A stretch of DNA of 23,760 nucleotides from a virus. The stretch lies in IMG/VR virus record IMGVR_UViG_3300017726_000085, positions 1 through 23,760 of that record; one strand, given 5' to 3'. This document shows positions 4,921 to 11,055 of this stretch, piece by piece. Numbering within the stretch: position 1 is the stretch's first letter; each line of letters begins with the position of its first letter. The position numbers were made by a program, and so were the translations under genes. A model generated the notes under the pieces. The model saw nothing but the letters and a program-made list of their open reading frames with translations. It was not told where the DNA came from and searched no databases.

Positions 4921-5071
4921 AGCTAAGTCAAAAAAGCCGGTGCCCACCAAACCAGCTCTTTGGTCAAAGGCCAAATCTGAGGCTAAGCGCAAATTTAAAG
5001 TGTACCCATCAGCTTACGCAAATGCCTACGCATCAAAGCGCTATAAAGCAATGGGCGGCAGCTGGCGATAA
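4901..5071 (+). CDS. small basic protein, YPSAYANAYASK type (56 aa)
   Basis: Starts at ATG 4901 inside the SET gene and stops at TAA 5069-5071, overlapping the next ATG. It begins with a Lys-rich tail (MAKKKTKAKSKKPVPTK), then ALWSKAKSEAKRKFKVYPSA, YANAYASKRYKAMGGSWR. The WSxAKxxAKxKFxVYPSAYANxxASKxYK pattern is, from memory, widespread in marine phages and large DNA viruses, usually with no known function. The histone-like Lys tail and overlap with the SET gene make it a second candidate substrate. The short length makes it easy to miss, but the motif is convincing. Confidence 0.8.
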   Translation: MAKKKTKAKSKKPVPTKPALWSKAKSEAKRKFKVYPSAYANAYASKRYKAMGGSWR

Positions 5072-5259
5072 TGAAACATGTTTTTCTCCTGTTTGTATTT
5101 TTGGGTACAGGGGAAAATCAAAAGATGGTTAGCAACGATATGTATTTTGCCAACCTGAATGATTGTGTTTGGTTTGCACAAACACTACACAAACAAGGGG
5201 AGAAGATAACCTCCTATTGCTTACCCAAGCTTATAGATAAAGATGTAAAGGTGTACTGA
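5071..5259 (+). CDS. small exported Cys-pair protein (62 aa)
   Basis: Begins MKHVFLLFVFLGTGENQ, a short signal-peptide-like segment, followed by a polar domain with two cysteines (NDCVWFAQTL and SYCLPKLID) about 18 residues apart. The CxxFAxxL...YCxPK layout resembles small periplasmic-type proteins I recall from marine phages and is shared in outline with 2380-2565. A disulfide is likely if exported. It is coupled by TAATG upstream and TGATG downstream. Function unknown; perhaps superinfection exclusion or envelope modification (inference). Confidence 0.7.
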   Translation: MKHVFLLFVFLGTGENQKMVSNDMYFANLNDCVWFAQTLHKQGEKITSYCLPKLIDKDVKVY

Positions 5260-5957
5260 TGGACCCCATTAGCGCAATGGCGACAGCATCGGCGGCTTTC
5301 GGTGCAATTAAAAAAGGATTTGCCGTAGGCCGTGACATCGAACAGATGGCTGGGGATTTGTCGCGTTGGATGGGCGCCATGTCTGACCTAGAACAGGCAG
5401 AAAAAGAAGCAAAGAACCCACCTATATTTAAAAAGCTATTTGCTGGACAGACTGTAGAACAAGAAGCAATAGCTGCATTTGCTAACAAAGAAAAGGCAAA
5501 ACAACAGCGCTACGAACTACAGCAGTGGATTTCCCTAACTATGGGCAAGTCTAAGTGGGACTCCCTCGTAGCAATGGAAGGACAAATTCGTAAGCAGCGT
5601 AAAGAAACACTTTACAAACAGCGCGAACGTAGACAGAAGTTTGTAGAGATTGTAGCGTGGATAGTCATGGTTGGCATCGGCATCACTGCTCTTTACTTTT
5701 TTATTACATTTCTTAAAGGACAAGTAGCACACGCAGCAGACCCAGATTACGTAACTTGCCGATTGAAGGGCTGCACGAATGTAGAAGACCAGCGTGTGTG
5801 TGTTTATCACGGAGTAAACAATACTGTAGATACTTTGTTTTTTCGTATGGACGAGTGGTTCCCCCGTGAGTTTCAGTGTAAGTATGACCCTAACGATACC
5901 AAACCACCAAGCATACAAGAAACATTTAAACAGATAAGAAAGTCGCAGAAAAAATAA
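5259..5957 (+). CDS. single-pass membrane protein with four-Cys C-terminal domain (232 aa)
   Basis: The N-terminal 126 residues are soluble and helical (MDPISAMATASAAFGAIKKG, then charged coiled-coil-like helices rich in Glu, Lys and Gln). One membrane segment follows (about 129-152, VEIVAWIVMVGIGITALYFF), and then an AHAADPDYVTC start to a C-terminal domain with four cysteines (167, 172, 181 and 207). Topology would be N-terminus in the cytoplasm, Cys domain in the periplasm. The MDPI-A-A-A-FGAIKKGF start and WMGAMSD segment are recurring features of a marine phage family with no assigned role, as far as I recall; it may be virion-associated or act in lysis or DNA entry. Start fixed by TGATG. 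Confidence 0.7.
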   Translation: MDPISAMATASAAFGAIKKGFAVGRDIEQMAGDLSRWMGAMSDLEQAEKEAKNPPIFKKLFAGQTVEQEAIAAFANKEKAKQQRYELQQWISLTMGKSKWDSLVAMEGQIRKQRKETLYKQRERRQKFVEIVAWIVMVGIGITALYFFITFLKGQVAHAADPDYVTCRLKGCTNVEDQRVCVYHGVNNTVDTLFFRMDEWFPREFQCKYDPNDTKPPSIQETFKQIRKSQKK

Positions 5958-6238
5958 TGGCTTATCAGGGAGGATTGCGTAAATGGTTCAAAGAGGATTG
6001 GCGGGACGTATCCACAGGAAAAAAGTGTGGGCGTAAATCATCTTCGAAGTCAAAGAGAAAGTATCCAGCGTGTCGCCCGAAGGCGGTCGCAGATAGGATG
6101 TCCAAAGGACAGAAGGCTACAGCCACCCGTAAGAAACGGAAAGCCGGAAATACAGGAGGAAAACCTACCTCTATTCGATGGTCCGTTTCACCCTCTGGAC
6201 GTAAACAAAAGGCCAAACGGAAAAAGTCAAAAGCATGA
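5957..6238 (+). CDS. basic protein, GLRKWFKEDW type (93 aa)
   Basis: Opens MAYQGGLRKWFKEDWRDVST, followed by KKCGRKS, KRKYPACRPKAVADRMS and AGNTGGKPTSIRW, then a Lys/Arg-rich tail. This order (GLRKWFKExW...CGRK...YPxCxP...GNxGGKPT) matches a small viral family of unknown function that I recall, possibly the one filed as DUF5872 (unchecked). The two conserved cysteines and basic charge suggest zinc or nucleic-acid binding. Overlaps are TAATG upstream and ATGA downstream. It may be an early-injected or packaging-linked protein. Confidence 0.78.
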   Translation: MAYQGGLRKWFKEDWRDVSTGKKCGRKSSSKSKRKYPACRPKAVADRMSKGQKATATRKKRKAGNTGGKPTSIRWSVSPSGRKQKAKRKKSKA

Positions 6239-6492
6239 CGCGTAAACGTAATTACAAAAAAGAATATGCTAGCTACCATAGCAAGCCGAAACAGATTAAA
6301 CGTCGTGCTTCCCGTAACGCCGCCCGTGCCATCATGGCTAAAAGAGGCAAAGTGACTAAGGGGGACGGCAAAGACGTACACCATACTACTGGCAATCCTA
6401 TGAACAATAAGAAGCTATCTGTTAAGTCTCGTAGTAGGAACCGGTCTTTTGCCCGTACTAAAACAGGAAGAAAGAGAAATCCTCGTGCCTAA
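6235..6492 (+). CDS. mini HNH-like basic protein next to terminase (85 aa)
   Basis: Starts in an ATGA overlap. The basic N-terminal half (NYKKEYASYHSKPKQIKRRA, SRNAARAIMAKRG) leads to GDGKDVHHTTGNPMNN and SVKSRSRNRS. The DVHH-x2-GNPxNN segment resembles the first half of the HNH nuclease beta-beta-alpha-metal fold, which is followed in full HNH proteins by NL-x-(V/L) and a further His. Here NNKKLSVKSRSRNRS is the corresponding stretch, so the active site may be complete or degenerate. HNH proteins beside terminase genes aid cos cleavage in some phages; a packaging role is inferred. Confidence 0.75.
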   Translation: MTRKRNYKKEYASYHSKPKQIKRRASRNAARAIMAKRGKVTKGDGKDVHHTTGNPMNNKKLSVKSRSRNRSFARTKTGRKRNPRA

Positions 6493-6877
6493 ACAACTTA
6501 CAGAATTGCAATCTAATTTTCTAGACGCTTTATTTGGTGAGGCCAAAGGCAACTACACCAGAGCGTTGAAAGCGGCGGGGTACTCGACAAACACAAACCC
6601 CTATGCTATAATGCAAGCTCTTCGCACAGAAATTATTGAACGTGCGGAGATGGAGATGGCTGCTAACGCCCCAAAGGCTGTATTGTCTATGGTAGGCGTC
6701 ATTGATGACCCCACAGCTGTTGGTAATAGAGAGCGCCTCGCTGCATCACAGCAAATTCTTGATAGGGTGGGGCTTTCCAAAGTGGAAAAGCTTAACGTTT
6801 CTTCGGATAAGCCAATAGGCGTATTTATCTTACCTGCAAAGAATGATGACGATAGCACAGAAACTGAATCCGACTGA
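6485..6877 (+). CDS. terS: terminase small subunit (130 aa)
   Basis: GTG 6485 is preferred to TTG 6449 because the latter extends far into the preceding gene; the overlap is then 8 nt. The N-terminal helix-turn-helix (LTELQSNFLDALFGEAKGNY, TRALKAAGYS) is characteristic of small terminase subunits, which recognise the phage DNA end or pac/cos site. The following helices (IERAEMEMAANAPKAVLSMV and RERLAASQQILDRVGL) match the usual oligomerisation region. It ends in an acidic tail (KNDDDSTETESD). Position just before TerL supports the call. Confidence 0.85.
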   Translation: MPKQLTELQSNFLDALFGEAKGNYTRALKAAGYSTNTNPYAIMQALRTEIIERAEMEMAANAPKAVLSMVGVIDDPTAVGNRERLAASQQILDRVGLSKVEKLNVSSDKPIGVFILPAKNDDDSTETESD

Positions 6878-7181
6878 CAGATACGATAGGGCTAAGGGAC
6901 CTACGGTGCCTTGGGGATACAAAAGGGCAGACCATGACCCTCAGCTTTTCGACCCCATAGAAGAGCAGTTAGAAGCCCTACAGCAGGGCATAGAGTACTT
7001 AAAGGCATCATCCTACCCTGAAGTTGCCAGATGGCTCACGGAGTACACAGGGCGCCCCATAACGCCTATGGGATTGTGGAAACGTATAAAGACTGACAAA
7101 TCTGACAGACGGAAATATGTTGAACAAAAACGCCGTGCCGCCAAGGCCCAAGACCAAGGCAACATCAGCACCCAAAACTAA
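6843..7181 (+). CDS. helix-turn-helix protein between TerS and TerL (112 aa)
   Basis: Contains VPWGYKRADHDPQLFDPI, then EEQLEALQQGIEYLKASSY and PEVARWLTEYTGRPITPMGL, ending in a basic helix (WKRIKTDKSDRRKYVEQKRR). The SYPEVARWL-x-GRPITPMGLWKR segment is a helix-turn-helix like that after the catalytic domain of large serine recombinases, here standalone. I recall this protein beside marine phage terminases. ATG 6843 overlaps TerS by 35 nt, ATG 6846 is equivalent and GTG 6906 would avoid overlap. It could help DNA-end recognition or act as a regulator (inference). Confidence 0.75.
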   Translation: MMTIAQKLNPTDRYDRAKGPTVPWGYKRADHDPQLFDPIEEQLEALQQGIEYLKASSYPEVARWLTEYTGRPITPMGLWKRIKTDKSDRRKYVEQKRRAAKAQDQGNISTQN

Positions 7182-8736
7182 AGAAGAAAAAGAAAAGGCG
7201 AAGTTAGCCCGACAAAAACGTTCTGCGCGTATACAAATGAATATGGCGCAGAAGAAGTTAAAGAGGCTAGAAGCGCAAGAAAATCCAGAAGCGGAGATGG
7301 AGTTTGTTGGCTCCAGTTACACCTCACAAGAACAAGAACCTGAAAAAATTCTGTTTGAGCCTAATCCTGGTCCGCAAACAGAATTTCTGGCCTCATCAGA
7401 ACGGGAAGTATTATACGGTGGCGCAGCAGGGGGTGGCAAGTCTTACGCTCTCATTATTGACCCGCTTCGCTACTGTAGCAACAAGAATTTTAATGCGCTA
7501 ATTCTACGTCGTACAAATGATGAATTGCGCGAACTGATACACAAAAGTCAAGAACTATACCCTAACGCTTATCCGGGCGCTAAATGGATGGAGAAGAAAA
7601 GCCAGTGGACTTTTCCCTCCGGTGCCAGAATATGGATGACATACCTTGAGCAGGACAAAGATGTTCTCCGTTATCAGGGTCAGGCATTTACATATATAGG
7701 CATAGATGAATTAACACAGTATGCGACACCTTATGCTTGGGATTATTTACGTTCGCGCCTTAGAACAGCAGACCCGTCATTACCAGTCTTTATGCGGGCA
7801 ACAACGAACCCAGGCGGCCCTGGACATGCATGGGTCAAGAAAATGTTCATTGACCCCGAAATCCCTGGCAAACCTTTTTGGGCAACGGACATCACCACCG
7901 GTGAAACCCTTGTATACCCTAGTCGTCACAGTAAAGCAGGGATACCGCTCTTTAAGCGTCGGTTTGTGCCAGCTAAGTTGCTTGATAACCCATATCTTTA
8001 CGAAGCAGGTGATTATGAGGCAATGTTGCTCTCACTGCCAGAAGTACAGCGTAGGCAGTTACTAGAGGGTTCATGGGATATTGCGGAAGGCGCTGCCTTC
8101 TCAGAGTTTGACAGGAGATACCATGTTATTGAGCCTTATCAAATCCCAAATTCATGGCGCAAATTTAGGGCTTGTGACTACGGTTACTCCTCTGCTTCCG
8201 GTGTTCTTTGGTTTGCTGTAGACCCCGCAGACGAGACTCTGATTGTCTACAGAGAACTGTACGTAACAAAAGTTCCTGCGAAAGAACTGGCACATATGGT
8301 GCTTGATGAAGAAGAAGGCGAGGCGATTCATTACGGTGTACTTGACTCGTCCCTCTGGCATAAACGCGGAGATACTGGGCCGTCACTAGCAGAGCAAATG
8401 ATTGTTGAAGGATGCAGGTGGCGTCCCTCCGACAGAAGCCGCGGTAGTCGTGTAGCAGGTAAGAACGAGTTGCATAGGCGCCTACAGATTGACGAGGATA
8501 CTGGGCGTGCAGGAATAGAAATAATGAGCAACTGTACAAACTTGATTGCTCAGTTGCCCACTCTTCCGATGGATAAAACTAATCCAGAAGATGTAAATAC
8601 TAAAGTAGAAGACCACCTATATGACGCCCTCAGATACGGTATCATGACACGCCCTCAGTCGCGTTCCATTTTTGATTTTCCTAACGGAATACCTACCCAT
8701 AAGTGGCGACCCGCTGATACAACCTTTGGATATTAA
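7117..8736 (+). CDS. terL: terminase large subunit (539 aa)
   Basis: The DNA-packaging motor: ATPase plus nuclease at the portal. Walker A GGAAGGGKS (101-109), Walker B YIGIDEL (193-199, D197/E198), coupling motif TTNP (229-232), nuclease aspartates in ACDYGY (D354), GVLDSS (D410) and the C-terminal DHLYDALRYG (D499/D503). All catalytic positions are present. The first 60 residues are a basic, Ala/Lys/Glu-rich extension; ATG 7117 overlaps the previous gene by 65 nt without a strong Shine-Dalgarno, so starts at 7237, 7243 or 7297 are possible. Confidence 0.96.
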   Translation: MLNKNAVPPRPKTKATSAPKTKEEKEKAKLARQKRSARIQMNMAQKKLKRLEAQENPEAEMEFVGSSYTSQEQEPEKILFEPNPGPQTEFLASSEREVLYGGAAGGGKSYALIIDPLRYCSNKNFNALILRRTNDELRELIHKSQELYPNAYPGAKWMEKKSQWTFPSGARIWMTYLEQDKDVLRYQGQAFTYIGIDELTQYATPYAWDYLRSRLRTADPSLPVFMRATTNPGGPGHAWVKKMFIDPEIPGKPFWATDITTGETLVYPSRHSKAGIPLFKRRFVPAKLLDNPYLYEAGDYEAMLLSLPEVQRRQLLEGSWDIAEGAAFSEFDRRYHVIEPYQIPNSWRKFRACDYGYSSASGVLWFAVDPADETLIVYRELYVTKVPAKELAHMVLDEEEGEAIHYGVLDSSLWHKRGDTGPSLAEQMIVEGCRWRPSDRSRGSRVAGKNELHRRLQIDEDTGRAGIEIMSNCTNLIAQLPTLPMDKTNPEDVNTKVEDHLYDALRYGIMTRPQSRSIFDFPNGIPTHKWRPADTTFGY

Positions 8737-8738
8737 AT

Positions 8739-10841
8739 ATGGCTGAAGAAGAACACATTGAAGCGTTTGTATTTGAACCTAAGTCCGGTTCAGAGCAACT
8801 AGCGGAGTATGTACGCACAAAATTTGAAAATGTTGAATCCAGCCGACAAGAAGAAGAAGAGCGGTGGTTGGACTCTTATCGCCAGTATCGGGGATTGTAC
8901 AGCGTAGATACACAGTTCACGTCCACAGAAAAATCAAAAGTATTCATCAAGATTACAAAAACTAAAGTCTTGGCGGCATATGGACAGATTATTGATGTCC
9001 TGTTCGCCGGACAGCGATTTCCGCTGGGGGTAGATTCTACCCGCGTCCCTGAGGGAGTAGAAGATGCTGTCCATTTTGACCCTAAAGATAATACAAACGC
9101 TATGGAAGCGTTGCAAGACAAGTACGGTTTTGCAGGAGATGGTGCAGAACTTCCGCCGGGTGCTACGAATCAAACGCTAGAAGATTTAAATCTTGGAGTG
9201 CTTACAGACGAGCTAGGCGAAATACAAGATGACATTCGCCTTGGACCCGGTAAGACAGCATCTTCGCAAACTTATCATCCCGCAGAAGATGCTGCGACTC
9301 GCATGGAAAAGAAAATTCTTGACCAGCTTGAGGAGTCTAGCGCATCTAAGCATCTGCGACACACGGCATTTGAGATGGCTCTTTTCGGAACTGGTATTCT
9401 GAAAGGGCCGTTTGCATATGATAAAGAATATCCAAACTGGGACGAAGAGGGCAATTATGACCCAGTTCTCAAAACCGTCCCTAAGGTAGAGAATGTTTCC
9501 ATATGGAACATGTATCCTGACTCGGACGCAAAGAACATGGATGAGTGCGAGTACGTTATCCAACGTCATCGTCTAAGTCATTCCGAACTTCGTAACCTTA
9601 AGAAACGTCCATACTTCCGGCATGATGCCATTGATAATGCCATTGGCATGGGCACAAACTATGTCCGTAAATGGTGGGAGACAGACCTAGAAGATTACCG
9701 TAATAGCTACGATGTTGAACGGTTTGAGATTCTAGAATTCTGGGGCAACATTGACAAGGACTCTGCGGAAGAGGCGGGACTTGAGGTTCCTAGAGAACTT
9801 GATGATTTGGACACTCTGCAAGTAAACTGCTGGGTATGCCATGACCAGCTTCTACGTCTAGTTATCAATCCATTCACACCGAAGCGTATTCCATACTTTG
9901 CCGCACCATACGAACTTAATCCATACTCGTTCTTCGGTGTTGGCCTTGCTGAAAACATGACGGATACCCAACAGCTTATGAACGGCTTTATGCGCATGGC
10001 TGTTGATAACGCCGTGCTGTCGGGTAATCTTATCTTTGAGATTGACGAAACTAATCTTGTTCCGGGACAGGACTTAGAACTGTATCCGGGCAAAGTGTTC
10101 CGTCGTCAAGGCGGCGCACCGGGGCAAGCCCTGTTTGGCACCAAGTATCCCAACGTATCATCAGAAAATATGATGATGTTTGATAAGGCACGACAGCTTG
10201 CTGATGATGCTACCGGCATCCCATCATACTCACATGGACAAACAGGGGTGCAGGGCACAGGCCGAACTGCGGCAGGTATTTCTATGCTAATGGGCGCTGC
10301 CCAAATCAGTGTTAAGGGCGTGGTAAAGAATATTGACGATTACCTACTACAGCCGTTGGGAGAAGCGTTCTATGCATTTAACATGCAGTTTAACTTCGAC
10401 CCGTCTGTGCGTGGGGACTTGGAAGTCAAGGCGCGTGGCACTGAAAGCTTAATGAAGAACGAGGTGCGGAGTCAGCGACTTCTGCAACTGTTGCAGATTG
10501 CTGGCAATCCTAACGTTGCGTCGTTTGTTAAGTTTCCTGTTGTGCTACGCGAACTCGCACAAGCTATGGATTTGGATGCAGAGAAGCTAATCAATGACGA
10601 ACGAGAAGCCTTCCGTCAAGCAGAAATAATTAGAGCGGCTGGCGGTGCTGGACCAGAAGAAGGTGCGCAGGGCGTTAATCCTATGGATATGTCCGGTGGC
10701 GGTGGTGGTAACATTGGCGTCGGCGGTGCGGCAGTTCCGGGTGAGCCGGGCTTTAGCGCAGCTGGTCAACAGCCTCCACAACCTGAGGGTGGCGGAGACG
10801 TAGGTGCTCAGTTAGCCAGCATCATGGGCGGACTTAAATGA
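8739..10841 (+). CDS. portal protein (700 aa)
   Basis: Forms the dodecameric DNA channel at the capsid vertex. It follows TerL by 2 nt. It has a charged helical start, a clip/stem-like middle with TKTKVLAAYGQIIDVLFAGQ, the WNMYPDSDAKNMDECEYVIQ stretch typical of P22/podovirus-type portals, an NPYSFFGVGLAENMTDTQQL segment, and IAGNPNVASFVKFPVVLREL. The Gly-rich end (GGGGGNIGVGGAAVPGEPGF) fits a flexible C-terminal tail. The length of 700 aa matches large podovirus portals. It overlaps the next gene as ATGA (10838-10841). Confidence 0.9.
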   Translation: MAEEEHIEAFVFEPKSGSEQLAEYVRTKFENVESSRQEEEERWLDSYRQYRGLYSVDTQFTSTEKSKVFIKITKTKVLAAYGQIIDVLFAGQRFPLGVDSTRVPEGVEDAVHFDPKDNTNAMEALQDKYGFAGDGAELPPGATNQTLEDLNLGVLTDELGEIQDDIRLGPGKTASSQTYHPAEDAATRMEKKILDQLEESSASKHLRHTAFEMALFGTGILKGPFAYDKEYPNWDEEGNYDPVLKTVPKVENVSIWNMYPDSDAKNMDECEYVIQRHRLSHSELRNLKKRPYFRHDAIDNAIGMGTNYVRKWWETDLEDYRNSYDVERFEILEFWGNIDKDSAEEAGLEVPRELDDLDTLQVNCWVCHDQLLRLVINPFTPKRIPYFAAPYELNPYSFFGVGLAENMTDTQQLMNGFMRMAVDNAVLSGNLIFEIDETNLVPGQDLELYPGKVFRRQGGAPGQALFGTKYPNVSSENMMMFDKARQLADDATGIPSYSHGQTGVQGTGRTAAGISMLMGAAQISVKGVVKNIDDYLLQPLGEAFYAFNMQFNFDPSVRGDLEVKARGTESLMKNEVRSQRLLQLLQIAGNPNVASFVKFPVVLRELAQAMDLDAEKLINDEREAFRQAEIIRAAGGAGPEEGAQGVNPMDMSGGGGGNIGVGGAAVPGEPGFSAAGQQPPQPEGGGDVGAQLASIMGGLK

Positions 10842-11053
10842 TACGAGAAATAGCTAAGAAACTAATGCCGTTGGTCGGTGTTAAACGCAATGTCGATGCG
10901 CTAAATGCGTACGTAGAATACCGTACACATGAGATGCACAAAGTATTGGAACAGGCCGAGGATACAAAAACCATGTTTATGGCGCAGGGAGCCATCCATG
11001 AGTTGCGTAGAATTAATACACTACGTGAAGAAGCACAGGCCAGAGGGGAATAA
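10838..11053 (+). CDS. small helical protein after portal (71 aa)
   Basis: Starts in an ATGA overlap with the portal stop. It begins MIREIAKKLMPLVGVKRNVD and continues as one long charged helix (HEMHKVLEQAEDTKTMFMAQ, GAIHELRRINTLREEAQARG). Probably a coiled-coil assembly factor or a head accessory protein. No family recognised. The next gene starts 3 nt after its stop. Confidence 0.7.
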   Translation: MIREIAKKLMPLVGVKRNVDALNAYVEYRTHEMHKVLEQAEDTKTMFMAQGAIHELRRINTLREEAQARGE

Positions 11054-11055
11054 CA

